Position numbers and translations under genes: made by a program. A stretch of 64,000 nucleotides of DNA from Propionibacteriales bacterium (lineage in GTDB: Bacteria > Actinomycetota > Actinomycetes > Propionibacteriales > Nocardioidaceae): NCBI GenBank assembly GCA_026392415.1, contig JAPLCC010000040.1, positions 32,998-96,997 on the forward strand. Reading direction: 5' to 3'. The notes beneath the pieces were generated by a model. It made no database searches. It worked only from the letters and a program-made list of their open reading frames with translations, and had not been told where the DNA came from. How positions within the stretch are numbered: the first letter of the stretch is position 1; every line of letters begins with the position of its first letter. This document shows positions 26,926 through 34,284 of this stretch, piece by piece.

Positions 26926-28667
26926 GCCGGCACACGGTCGTGATCCGGCTGCTGGTCGGTCTGGTGCTCGCCGTGCTCCTCGGCGGCTGTGTCGCCCTGC
27001 CGACCGAGGGACCGGTCGTCGAGCGCAACCTCACCGATGCGGAGGACGCCCGACAGGCGAGCGACATCGATGCGCGCCCCCCGATCAAGGGTGCTTCGCG
27101 CACCGAGGTGGTCAGCGGGTTCCTCGACGCGATGACGGCGTGGCCGATCCAGACCAGCATCGCCAAGAAGTACCTCACGGACGCTGCCGCGGCGCAGTGG
27201 AACCCTGAGCGGGAAACCATCGTCTACGGCGACACCCTGCCCGTGCGCGAGGTCGGCGGCGCGGTGTCGGTCGAGCTGACGGCAGCCGACAGCCTGGACG
27301 CCGTGGGCGGGTGGCGCGGGCCGATGCCGGCCGACCAGCTCACCATGGACTTCCGGGTCACCGTCGAGGACGGCGAGTACCGCATCGCCGACCCCCAGGA
27401 CGCACTGGTCGTCCCGGCGACGTGGTTCCAGCAGCGCTACCGCCAGGTCTCGCTCTACTACTTCGACCCGCTCGCCCAGATCCTCGTCCCGGAGCCGGTG
27501 TTCGTGCCGGAGGGTGACCAGCTCGCCACCAGCCTGGTGTCGGGCCTGCTGGCCGGACCGCCACCGTTGTCGCGTGGCGTGGTCCGTTCCTTCCTGCCCT
27601 CGGGTCTCAGCGTCGGCCTGTCGGTGCCCGTCGACAAGAACGGGGTCGCGCAGATCACTCTCCTCGGCGACGCCCCGAAGGTGACCACGGAGGAGGCCGA
27701 GCTCATGCTCGCCCAGCTGGCGTGGACCCTGCGCCAGGACGGCGACATCACGGCCCTGCGGGTCACCGTCGGCGGCTTCGACCTGCCGCTGCCCGGCGGC
27801 GCGTCGCAGTACCCGGTCACCGGCGGCCAGGTGTTCGACCCGGCCGGCGGCCAGGCCTCGACCCTGCTCTTCGGACTCTCCCGCGGACGACTCATCTGGG
27901 GCACGCCCGGGAACCTCGTCCCGGCGACCGGTCCCTTCGGCGACGCCGCGGCCGGAGTCGTCGCCGTTTCGGCACGGCTCGACGCAGAACGGGTCGCCGT
28001 TGTCGATCGCGGCGGCAGCCGGGTCCGGATCGGTCCGGTCCGCCAGACGGCCAACGACGTCCCCACCCGGACCGTGCTGAGCGGCGGCACCTACGCACGA
28101 CCCTCTTGGGACGCTTCCGGTCGTCTGTGGGTCCTGGAGCGTCGGAGCTCCGGCGCGGTGGTGTGGCTCGTCGAAGGCACCCGGGTCCGTCAGGTCCGGG
28201 TTCCCGGGGTGACGGGCGAACGCGCCCAGCAGCTGATGGTCTCGCGTGACGGCACGCGTCTGGTGGCTGTGGTGCGCACCGGTCGGGGCGACGAGGTCGT
28301 GGCCGCCCGGGTCGTCATCAACGGTGGCGGCGGGGTCGCGCGCGCCCGTTCGGCGTACGTCGTCCACGCGGCCGCCGGCGGGCGGATCATCGACATGACG
28401 TGGACCAGCCCCATCCGGATCGGCCTGCTGACGCCCACCGCGCCGGGCGCCCTCTCCGAGGTCGACGTCGTCGCGGCCGACGGCGCGACCGTCGGCGTCG
28501 ACGAGCTCTCGACCGTCGTGTCGGGCGAGTTGATCGGCCTGGCCGGGTCAGCGACCGAGGGCTCGCCGCTGCTCGCCGTCTACGCCGACCGCTACGTCGA
28601 CATCGTCGCTCAGGACGAGTACGACGCGGGGACCGCGATGCTCGGACAGCTCGACTACGCCGGCTAG
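26922..28667 (+). CDS. lpqB: Lipoprotein LpqB, MtrB accessory factor
   Basis: The 581-aa product is an exported lipoprotein. The signal peptide ends in lipobox LLGGC with C23 as the lipidated cysteine. A GerMN-like domain (residues 190-310; LYYFDPLAQILVPEPVFV) and a C-terminal beta-propeller-like region (320-575, with repeated short strands such as YARPSWDASGRLWVLE and MTWTSPIRIGLL) follow. In mycobacteria LpqB binds the outer part of MtrB and adjusts MtrA phosphorylation. It overlaps mtrB by 4 bp, the standard mtrA-mtrB-lpqB operon. Confidence 0.95.
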   Translation: MSRHTVVIRLLVGLVLAVLLGGCVALPTEGPVVERNLTDAEDARQASDIDARPPIKGASRTEVVSGFLDAMTAWPIQTSIAKKYLTDAAAAQWNPERETIVYGDTLPVREVGGAVSVELTAADSLDAVGGWRGPMPADQLTMDFRVTVEDGEYRIADPQDALVVPATWFQQRYRQVSLYYFDPLAQILVPEPVFVPEGDQLATSLVSGLLAGPPPLSRGVVRSFLPSGLSVGLSVPVDKNGVAQITLLGDAPKVTTEEAELMLAQLAWTLRQDGDITALRVTVGGFDLPLPGGASQYPVTGGQVFDPAGGQASTLLFGLSRGRLIWGTPGNLVPATGPFGDAAAGVVAVSARLDAERVAVVDRGGSRVRIGPVRQTANDVPTRTVLSGGTYARPSWDASGRLWVLERRSSGAVVWLVEGTRVRQVRVPGVTGERAQQLMVSRDGTRLVAVVRTGRGDEVVAARVVINGGGGVARARSAYVVHAAAGGRIIDMTWTSPIRIGLLTPTAPGALSEVDVVAADGATVGVDELSTVVSGELIGLAGSATEGSPLLAVYADRYVDIVAQDEYDAGTAMLGQLDYAG

Positions 28668-28736
28668 GGCACCAGGTTCTCCACAGGGCGCCGCTCGGCA
28701 GTTGATGCGAACGGCACCGATTGATGGGCTGGCCGG

Positions 28737-29498
28737 ATGCGCCTGCTGCCCACGCTCGCCGACGGGTTCCTCGATCTCGTCCTCGGGTCCGTGTGCGTGG
28801 GGTGCACCGCACCCGGTCGCGCCCTGTGCGTCGAGTGCCGCGCGGAGCTGCCCGGCGACGCCACGGTGCGGTGGCCGACCCCGACACCGTCCGGGCTCCG
28901 GCCGCCGTACTCCCTGGGCGAGTACGACGGGGTCCTGCGCGCCCTCGTCCTGGCCCACAAGGAGCGGCGGGTGTTCGCGCTGACCCGGCCGCTGGGTGAT
29001 CTCCTCGCTCGGGCCGTTGCTGCAGCACTGGACGGCGCGCACTGCCACCTGGAGGCTTCCGTCGTCCTGGTGCCCGTCCCGTCGCGTCCGACCGCGGTAC
29101 GCCAGCGCGGCCACGACCCGACCTTCACGATGACCACCGCCGCGGCCCGCCTTCTCGCGGCCGAGGGTCGCGCGGTCCACGCCGTCCGGTTGTTGCACCT
29201 GCGCCCCGGCGTCGTCGACCAGGCCGGCCTCGACACGCGCGAGCGCGCAGCGAACCTGACCGGATCCATGGCGGCGCCCACTGCCGTCGTACGACGACTG
29301 GGGGAGCGGTTCTCCCACGCCCATGTCGTCCTGTGTGACGACGTCCTGACGACAGGATCCACGCTCCGCGAGGCGCAACGCGCACTGGAGGCCGCAGGCG
29401 TCACCGTCCTCGCCGGGGTCACCGTGGCGGCCACCCGACGGCGGGACGCACGGCCCAACTTGGGGCCAAGCCTTTCGTCGGAACCCGCGACGGACTAA
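28737..29498 (+). CDS. comF: ComF-family phosphoribosyltransferase-like protein
   Basis: This 253-aa protein belongs to the ComF/amidophosphoribosyltransferase-like family (Rv3242c). The N-terminal zinc-finger part has CVGCTAPGRALCVECRAEL at residues 19-37. The phosphoribosyltransferase fold follows, with PSRPTAVRQRGHDPT (the RxxRGxN-like motif, here RGHD instead of RGFN) and the PRPP loop VVLCDDVLTTGSTLREAQRAL near residue 195. Despite the competence name the role in actinobacteria is unknown. Its TAA stop (29496-29498) is also part of the -10 element of the structured RNA that follows. Confidence 0.9.
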   Translation: MRLLPTLADGFLDLVLGSVCVGCTAPGRALCVECRAELPGDATVRWPTPTPSGLRPPYSLGEYDGVLRALVLAHKERRVFALTRPLGDLLARAVAAALDGAHCHLEASVVLVPVPSRPTAVRQRGHDPTFTMTTAAARLLAAEGRAVHAVRLLHLRPGVVDQAGLDTRERAANLTGSMAAPTAVVRRLGERFSHAHVVLCDDVLTTGSTLREAQRALEAAGVTVLAGVTVAATRRRDARPNLGPSLSSEPATD

Positions 29499-29501
29499 CG
29501 T
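29473..29501 (+). promoter_or_regulatory. Predicted promoter of the raiA-type RNA
   Basis: TTTCGT (29473-29478), 17 bp, then TAACGT (29496-29501) gives a sigmaA-like promoter. Transcription would begin near 29508, one base before the 14-bp closing stem of the RNA. The -10 overlaps the comF stop codon. Confidence 0.5.
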
Positions 29502-29508
29502 CTCTACA

Positions 29509-29774
29509 TGGAGTCCGCCCGGGTCCGTGGTTGCGCCGCACAGGCCGGGCAGTCGCCCGACCAAGTGCGGCAAGCCGATGCCAGTCGCAGGCGAAACGGT
29601 CCACGTAAGTCGGCCCCCGGGTCGACGATCACGGTGCGGCTTAGTCGTAAGTCCTGCCTTGGACCGGACGTCAGATGCGTCCGAATCCGGGAGAAGGCCA
29701 GTAGTGGCATCAAGCTGCGGAAGCCTCAGCAGGCGATTGTGGGGGAGAAGACCAGGTCGGCCGGGCGGACTCCA
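29509..29774 (+). ncRNA. raiA-type structured noncoding RNA
   Basis: The 500-bp gap between comF and hpf contains TGGAGTCCGCCCGG (29509-29522) and its perfect 14-bp complement CCGGGCGGACTCCA (29761-29774). These close a roughly 265-nt domain that has inner stems, for example CGGACG/CGTCCG (29665-29670 with 29678-29683). No convincing reading frame fits the region. The large structured RNA class called the raiA motif is known from Firmicutes and Actinobacteria and typically lies between comFC and the raiA/hpf gene, which is exactly this location. A predicted start site coincides with the stem's first base. I could not align it to the class consensus, so the name rests on position, size and structure. 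Confidence 0.72.
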
Positions 29775-29817
29775 CCTGCGGCGTTCACTACGCACTCCGG
29801 CGGCGTTGTCGGCGGTC

Positions 29818-29850
29818 GGCGATCGCTTCGCTCCCAAGATCGCCTTCCCT
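29818..29850 (+). terminator. Possible terminator of the structured RNA
   Basis: GGCGATC (29818-29824) pairs with GATCGCC (29838-29844), followed by the pyrimidine run TTCCCTCCTCC. It lies 44 bp after the closing stem of the RNA. The 13-nt loop is larger than usual. Confidence 0.35.
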
Positions 29851-29889
29851 CCTCCGCCTTGCCGGAGCACGCATTGAACGCCGCAGGAA

Positions 29890-29934
29890 CGTTGGTCGAG
29901 GAGGTTGCGCAGCAACCGTCTCGAGACCCCCAAC
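29890..29934 (+). repeat. Single REP-like element
   Basis: GTTGGTCGAGGAGGTTGC, GCA, GCAACCGTCTCGAGACC followed by CCCAAC repeats the unit of 4471-4607. The outer GTTGG/CCAAC ends add a second paired segment. It sits between the structured RNA and hpf. Confidence 0.88.
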
Positions 29935-29997
29935 ACCCATGAACTCCCCGCCCCTTGCGGCGGGAGCACCCATCACCCAATCCCCTGGAGGTAACTG

Positions 29998-30627
29998 ATG
30001 GACGTTGTGGTCACCGGTAGGCACTGCGAGATCTCGGACCGTTTCCGGGAGCATGCGACCGAAAAGCTCGCGAAACTGGAGAAGCACGACCACCGCATCA
30101 TGCGGGTGCACGTCGAGGTCGACTCCGAACCCAATCCGCGCCAGCACGACCACGCCGTCCACGTGGAGCTCACCGCCTACTCGAAGGGTCCGGTGATCCG
30201 GGCCGAGGCGGCAGCCGACGAGAAGATGGGCGCCCTCGACCTCGCCATGGACAAGATGGCGGCGCAGATGCGCAAGGCCGCCGACCGTCGGCGGGTGCAC
30301 AAGGGCCGTCCGGAGCGGGTGTCGGTCGGCCGGGCGCTCTCCGACCTGGAGATCGCCACCGAGGCCGAGGTCGACGAAGCCGACGTCTCCATCGAACGTC
30401 AGGTCGGCCCGATCACGGTCACCGGCGACGGGCCGCTGGTGGTCCGTGAGAAGACGCACCCCGCGAGTCCGATGACCCTGGACCAAGCGCTCTACGAGAT
30501 GGAGCTGGTCGGGCACGACTTCTACCTGTTCGTCGACAAGGAGAGCGAGCGGCCGGCGGTCGTCTACCGTCGTCGCGGCTACGACTACGGTGTGATCTCC
30601 CTCGATCTCGCCGCTGGCGAAGGCTGA
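29998..30627 (+). CDS. hpf: Ribosome hibernation-promoting factor, long form
   Basis: The 209-aa product is a long-type HPF/RaiA that dimerises 70S ribosomes into inactive 100S particles. The N-terminal S30AE domain (residues 1-105) begins MDVVVTGRHCEISDRFREHATEKLAKLEKHD, adopting the dsRBD-like fold that binds the decoding centre. A charged linker precedes the C-terminal dimerisation domain (150-205), marked by KTHPASPMTLDQALYEMELVGHDFYLFVD and YRRRGYDYGVISL. The ATG at 29998 has GGAGG 6 nt upstream. It corresponds to Rv3241c. The raiA-type RNA and a REP element lie upstream; a hairpin terminator follows. Confidence 0.96.
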   Translation: MDVVVTGRHCEISDRFREHATEKLAKLEKHDHRIMRVHVEVDSEPNPRQHDHAVHVELTAYSKGPVIRAEAAADEKMGALDLAMDKMAAQMRKAADRRRVHKGRPERVSVGRALSDLEIATEAEVDEADVSIERQVGPITVTGDGPLVVREKTHPASPMTLDQALYEMELVGHDFYLFVDKESERPAVVYRRRGYDYGVISLDLAAGEG

Positions 30628-30647
30628 GGTACGCCCTCGACGACCCG

Positions 30648-30675
30648 GCCCACGCCGGCCTAGACCGGCGTGGGC
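30648..30675 (+). terminator. Hairpin terminator after hpf
   Basis: GCCCACGCCGG pairs perfectly with CCGGCGTGGGC around a 6-nt loop, 20 bp after the hpf stop. There is no U-tract. A second small inverted repeat, GGCACG/CGTGCC, begins at 30673. Confidence 0.75.
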
Positions 30676-30742
30676 ACGGAAGTCGTGCCATGATGCCTGA
30701 GTGACAAGTGGGACAGGGCCGAGTGGGGCAGGGGGGCAGCTT

Positions 30743-31402
30743 GTGAGTGGACCGGTTCGCGTAGCAGTGGTCGACGACCAGGAGCTGTTCCGCCGCGGCC
30801 TCACCATGCTGATGGGCATCGAGCCGGGCATCGAGGTCGTCGGCGAGGCCGGTGACGGCGCCGAAGGGGTGGCGATCGCCATCAGCACGGTGCCTGACGT
30901 CGTCCTTCTCGACGTACGCATGCCGAAACAGTCAGGGATCGAGGCCTGCGTCGCGATCAAGGAAGCGGTCCCGATGACGAAGATCATCATGCTGACCGTC
31001 TCCGACGACGAGGCCGACCTCTACGAGGCGGTCAAGAGCGGCGCCTCCGGCTACCTGCTCAAGGACTCCTCCATCGAGGAGGTCGCCCAGGGCATTCGGG
31101 TCGTGGCCGACGGCCAGTCCCTGATCAGCCCGTCCATGGCGGCCAAGCTGATCGACGAGTTCAAGACCATGTCGACTCCGGACCGCTCGGCAGGCACCGC
31201 CCTGAAGCTGACCGAGCGCGAGCTCGAGGTGCTGCGGCTGGTCGCCCGCGGCCTCAGCAACCGCGACGTCGCCTCACAGCTCGCCATCAGCGAGAACACC
31301 GTGAAGAACCACGTCCGCAACATCCTCGAGAAGCTGCAGTTGCACTCGCGCATGGAGGCCGTCATGTACGCCGTCCGTGCCAAGCTGGTCAACCTGGACT
31401 GA
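30743..31402 (+). CDS. NarL/LuxR-family response regulator
   Basis: The 219-aa product has a receiver domain (VRVAVVDDQELFRRGLTMLM, phospho-acceptor D57 in LLDVRMP, conserved T and K in MLTVSDD and YLLKDSS) and a C-terminal LuxR helix-turn-helix (LTERELEVLRLVARGLSNRDVASQLAISENTVKNHVRNIL). No kinase gene is adjacent, so it is an orphan in this window. The GTG at 30743 has AGGGGGG 6-7 nt upstream and begins right at the domain; the in-frame GTG at 30701, preceded by CATGAT, is the alternative and adds 14 residues. In actinobacteria such a regulator commonly follows hpf. Targets are unknown. Confidence 0.88.
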   Translation: MSGPVRVAVVDDQELFRRGLTMLMGIEPGIEVVGEAGDGAEGVAIAISTVPDVVLLDVRMPKQSGIEACVAIKEAVPMTKIIMLTVSDDEADLYEAVKSGASGYLLKDSSIEEVAQGIRVVADGQSLISPSMAAKLIDEFKTMSTPDRSAGTALKLTERELEVLRLVARGLSNRDVASQLAISENTVKNHVRNILEKLQLHSRMEAVMYAVRAKLVNLD

Positions 31403-31403
31403 C

Positions 31404-31433
31404 GCTGCTCAGGGCAGATCCGCCCTCAGCAGC
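31404..31433. promoter_or_regulatory. Large inverted repeat between regulator and clpP genes
   Basis: GCTGCT-C-AGGGC, six bases, then GCCCT-C-AGCAGC form a symmetric element with 11 of 12 pairs matched. It begins directly after the response-regulator stop and ends 42 bp before the clpP ATG. It may be a terminator or an operator; it contains GGCAGA, a half-site of the PopR box as I recall it. Confidence 0.45.
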
Positions 31434-31475
31434 AGGCCCTTGGGTCATCGGTCGCGCGCTGCCACGCTCGGCTGC

Positions 31476-32099
31476 ATGAACGCACCCACCGCGAGCTTCC
31501 TCGACGACGACCTGGCCCGGCGCCTCCTCGAGCAGCGCACGATCCTGCTGGGCACTGAACTGGACCAGACCCTCAGCAATCGCCTCACGACGGCGCTGTT
31601 GATGCTGGCCGCCGATGACGAGAAGGCGCCCATCTCGCTCTGGATCAACTCGGTCGGTGGTTCGGTGCCGGGCATGCTGGCGATCCGCGACGCCATGCGG
31701 CTGATCCCCAACACGGTCACGACCGTCAACCTCGGCATGGCCTACAGCGCCGGCCAGTTCCTGCTCAGCGCCGGTACGCCGGGCCACCGCTACCTGTTGC
31801 CGCACTCGAAGGTGTTGCTGCACCAGGGATCCGCCGGCTTCGGTGGCACGGCGGGCGACATCGCGATCCAGGCAGAGACCCTGCGCGACAACCGCGACAC
31901 CGTGCTCGGTCTGATCTCCGCCGACACGGGCCAGCCGGTCGGGACGGTCGAGAAGGACTCGCGCCGCGATCGGTGGTTCAACGCTGAGGAGGCCATCGCC
32001 TACGGGTTCGCTGACCACGTCGTCCAGTCGCTGGCGCAGATCAGGCCGGCCCCGCAACGGTCCCTCGGCCTGGGACTTCGCCCGGCGGTGTCGGCATGA
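31476..32099 (+). CDS. clpP: ClpP protease subunit with intact triad
   Basis: The 207-aa product is a ClpP-type serine peptidase subunit. The catalytic residues are present: S91 in NLGMAYSAGQFLLSAG, H116 in KVLLHQG and D161 in VEKDSRRDRWF. The handle region and GGSVPGMLAIRDAM are typical. The gene partner, overlapping by 4 bp (ATGA), encodes a second ClpP, so the two probably form a mixed double heptamer. No ClpX or ClpC gene is nearby. The pair with the convergent PopR/ClgR-like gene resembles the Streptomyces clpP3-clpP4/popR set rather than the housekeeping clpP1P2-clpX operon. The ATG at 31476 has no clear ribosome-binding site. Confidence 0.9.
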   Translation: MNAPTASFLDDDLARRLLEQRTILLGTELDQTLSNRLTTALLMLAADDEKAPISLWINSVGGSVPGMLAIRDAMRLIPNTVTTVNLGMAYSAGQFLLSAGTPGHRYLLPHSKVLLHQGSAGFGGTAGDIAIQAETLRDNRDTVLGLISADTGQPVGTVEKDSRRDRWFNAEEAIAYGFADHVVQSLAQIRPAPQRSLGLGLRPAVSA

Positions 32100-32710
32100 C
32101 GACCTACCCGATTCCTTACGTCACCACACAGACCCCGCGTGGCGAGCGGACCACGGACATCTACTCGCGCTTGCTGGCCGACCGCGTCGTCTACCTCGGC
32201 ACGCCGATCGACGACGGCGTCGCCAACGCCCTGATCGCCCAGCTGGTGCACCTGGAGTCGGAGAACCCCGATGCGCCGATCAACCTCTACATCAACTCGC
32301 CGGGCGGATCGATCCCGGCGATGCTGGCCGTCTACGACGCCATGCAGTTCGTCCGGCCGCCGGTCGAGACCACGTGCGTCGGCCAGGCAGTGGCGACCGC
32401 CGCAGTGCTCCTGGCCGGAGGCGAAGCCGGCCACCGACAGATCCTGCGCCACGGCAGGGTCGTGCTGCACCAGCCGGCGGCGGAGTCCCGCGGCACCATC
32501 CCTGACCTGATCCTGGAGACCGAGGAGATCGAGCGGGTGCGTTCACTGCTGGAACAGCTGCTGGCCACGCACACCGGACGTACCCCGCTCCAGGTGCGCG
32601 AGGACACCGAGCGGGACCTGGTGCTGACGGCCGATGCGGCCCTTGACTACGGAGTGGTCGACGCGGTGATCACGCAGCGAGGCACAACGGGCCTGTCGGC
32701 GTACTCCTGA
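32096..32710 (+). CDS. clpP: ClpP-like subunit lacking the catalytic serine
   Basis: This 204-aa protein is plainly a ClpP paralogue (LYINSPGGSIPAMLAVYDAM, VVLHQP, REDTERDLVLTADAALDYGVVD), keeping H125 and D170. The nucleophile position reads CVGQAVATAAVLL, where active ClpPs have GQAASxxAxLL; the serine is replaced by alanine at residue 100. It should therefore be a structural or regulatory subunit of a mixed complex with the upstream ClpP, comparable in principle to cyanobacterial ClpR. Its last 41 bp overlap the 3' end of the convergent regulator gene. The family is certain; loss of activity is predicted from one residue. Confidence 0.9.
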   Translation: MTTYPIPYVTTQTPRGERTTDIYSRLLADRVVYLGTPIDDGVANALIAQLVHLESENPDAPINLYINSPGGSIPAMLAVYDAMQFVRPPVETTCVGQAVATAAVLLAGGEAGHRQILRHGRVVLHQPAAESRGTIPDLILETEEIERVRSLLEQLLATHTGRTPLQVREDTERDLVLTADAALDYGVVDAVITQRGTTGLSAYS

Positions 32711-32957
32711 TCGCCTGTGAGGCAACCTCGCGCACGCTGCTGCCGAGGGCGCCCGCGATCGCGGCGAGGAGTTCGGAGCTCGGGTCCTTGAGACCGCGTT
32801 CGAGCTCGGAGAGGTACTGGGTCGACACGCCGGCGCGCTCAGCGACATCGCGAAGTCGCCAACCCGCGGCCAGGCGCTGCCTGCGCAACTGCGTGCCGAC
32901 CTGCTCGCGCCACAGCGGCTCGGGAGTTGCCGGCTTGAATGCGATGACCTGACCCAT
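32670..32957 (-). CDS. XRE-family regulator of the ClgR/PopR type
   Basis: This 95-aa protein has an N-terminal MGQVIAFKPATPEPLWREQVG and the helix-turn-helix LRRQRLAAGWRLRDVAERAGVSTQYLSELERGLKDPSSELLAAIAGALG (residues 28-76), both characteristic of ClgR/PopR activators of actinobacterial clp genes. The C-terminus is short. It overlaps the tail of the second clpP gene in convergent orientation. A palindrome 39-61 bp before its ATG and TACCGT 7 nt before the ATG suggest autoregulated, leaderless transcription. Such regulators are usually themselves Clp substrates, by family knowledge. Confidence 0.85.
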   Translation of the reverse strand: MGQVIAFKPATPEPLWREQVGTQLRRQRLAAGWRLRDVAERAGVSTQYLSELERGLKDPSSELLAAIAGALGSSVREVASQAIRSTPTGPLCLAA

Positions 32958-32964
32958 GACGAAC

Positions 32965-32970
32965 ACGGTA
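32965..32970 (-). promoter_or_regulatory. -10 hexamer TACCGT for the regulator gene
   Basis: On the minus strand TACCGT ends 7 nt before the ATG at 32957, fitting a leaderless transcript. It lies 25 bp from the palindromic operator. Confidence 0.5.
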
Positions 32971-32995
32971 GGTCGGTGATCGGGGCCGCGACGAA

Positions 32996-33018
32996 CCGTT
33001 CTGCTGTCAGCAGAACGG
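32996..33018. promoter_or_regulatory. Perfect palindrome, probable PopR/ClgR operator
   Basis: CCGTTCTGCT, GTC, AGCAGAACGG is a perfect 10+3+10 palindrome between the divergent regulator and glycosylase genes. It matches the form TCTGCY-N3-RGCAGA, close to the Streptomyces PopR box TCTGCC-N3-GGCAGA as I recall it. Confidence 0.65.
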
Positions 33019-33036
33019 CCTGTCGGCGGGGTCACC

Positions 33037-33042
33037 TAGGTT
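33037..33042 (+). promoter_or_regulatory. -10 hexamer TAGGTT, leaderless ycaQ-like gene
   Basis: TAGGTT ends 6 nt before the GTG at 33049. The palindrome 19 bp upstream would overlap the -35 region, so the same regulator may control this gene. Confidence 0.5.
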
Positions 33043-33048
33043 GGTCGG

Positions 33049-34254
33049 GTGACCACCCAGACGCTGTCGCGCGCGCAGGCTCGTCGCATCGCCCTGGCCG
33101 CCCAGGGCTTCCTGGATCCGCCCCACGCGGTGCCCACGCTGCGCACCTTCGACCGCACGCTCGCCCGCACCGGGGTCCTCCAGGTCGACAGCGTCAACGT
33201 CCTGCAGCGGGCGCACTTCATGCCGCTCTACTCGCGGATGGGTTCCTACGACGTCGACCTGCTCGCGCGGGCGGCGGCCGGCCGACAGCGCCGGGTCGTG
33301 GAGTACTGGGCCCACGTGCAGGCCTTCATGCCGGTCGAGCTGTGGCCGGCCATGCGGCACCGGATGGACGCCCACCGCGCGAAGCGGGGCAAGTGGTCGT
33401 TCGTGGCCGAGGACGACGAGCTCGAAGCCGCTCTGATCGCGGAGATCGGCGACCGCGGCGCCAGCACCGCGCGCGAGCTCGATGACGACCTGCCGCGCGA
33501 CAAGGTGCACTGGGGCTGGAACTGGTCGCGCACCCGACGGATGCTCGACTATCTCTTCACCGTGGGCGACCTCGCCATCGCTGGACGCAACAGCCAGTTC
33601 GAGATCCGCTACGACCTGCCGGAGCGCGTGCTGCCTGCGTCCGCCCTGAACGCGCCGGCGCTGTCCGAGGCCGACGCGCACATCGAGCTGGTCCGTCGCG
33701 CGGCGCGCTCCCACGGCGTCGCATCAGCGCACTGCCTGGCCGACTACTACCGGATCCGGATCGGCGAGGCCAGGGTCGCGGTCGATGCCCTGGTCCATGC
33801 CGGCGAGCTCGAGCCGGTCGAGGTCGAGGGTTGGCGGCGCCCGGCGTACCTCCATCACGACGCCCGGCTCCCTCGGCGGGTGGGGGCGCGAGCCCTGCTG
33901 AGCCCGTTCGACCCGGTCGTGTGGGAGCGTGACCGCGCCGAGGCGCTGTTCGACTTCTTCTACCGGATCGAGATCTACGTGCCCGCCGACCAGCGGGTGC
34001 ACGGCTACTACGTCCTGCCCTTCCTGCTCGGCGACCGGATCGTGGGTCGCGTCGACCTCAAGGCCGACCGTCCCCGGTCGCGCCTGCTGGTCCAGTCAGC
34101 GTGGTCCGAGCCCGGCGCTCCGGCAGACACCGCTGCCGAGCTGGCCGCAGAGCTGCGCCGGCTGGCCGGCTGGCTGGGGCTGGACGACCTCGTCGTCGCG
34201 CCGAAGGGTGACCTGGCGCCCTCGCTGGCGGGCGAACTCAGCGCTCAGGGGTAG
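33049..34254 (+). CDS. Winged-helix DNA glycosylase of the YcaQ/AlkZ-like family
   Basis: The 401-aa product belongs to the HTH_42 (YcaQ) family of DNA glycosylases. E. coli YcaQ unhooks interstrand crosslinks; its class uses a QxD active site and QVD is present here at residues 45-47 in VLQVDSVNVLQRAH. Other signatures are LYSRMGSYD, EYWAHVQAFMP, the winged-helix repeats around residues 130-160 and 225-270, LLSPFDPVVWERDRAEALFDFFYRIEIYVP and GRVDLKADR. The GTG at 33049 has a -10 hexamer 6 nt upstream. Position next to the Clp regulator's operator could tie it to a stress response, which is inference. Confidence 0.88.
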   Translation: MTTQTLSRAQARRIALAAQGFLDPPHAVPTLRTFDRTLARTGVLQVDSVNVLQRAHFMPLYSRMGSYDVDLLARAAAGRQRRVVEYWAHVQAFMPVELWPAMRHRMDAHRAKRGKWSFVAEDDELEAALIAEIGDRGASTARELDDDLPRDKVHWGWNWSRTRRMLDYLFTVGDLAIAGRNSQFEIRYDLPERVLPASALNAPALSEADAHIELVRRAARSHGVASAHCLADYYRIRIGEARVAVDALVHAGELEPVEVEGWRRPAYLHHDARLPRRVGARALLSPFDPVVWERDRAEALFDFFYRIEIYVPADQRVHGYYVLPFLLGDRIVGRVDLKADRPRSRLLVQSAWSEPGAPADTAAELAAELRRLAGWLGLDDLVVAPKGDLAPSLAGELSAQG

Positions 34255-34284
34255 GGATCGCGGCACCGGCTCTCGGGCCGACGA

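Noticed and set aside
29508-29942. 144-codon plus-strand frame in the comF-hpf gap
   Set aside because: It runs through the structured RNA and the REP-like element and has no family resemblance; structure explains the region better.
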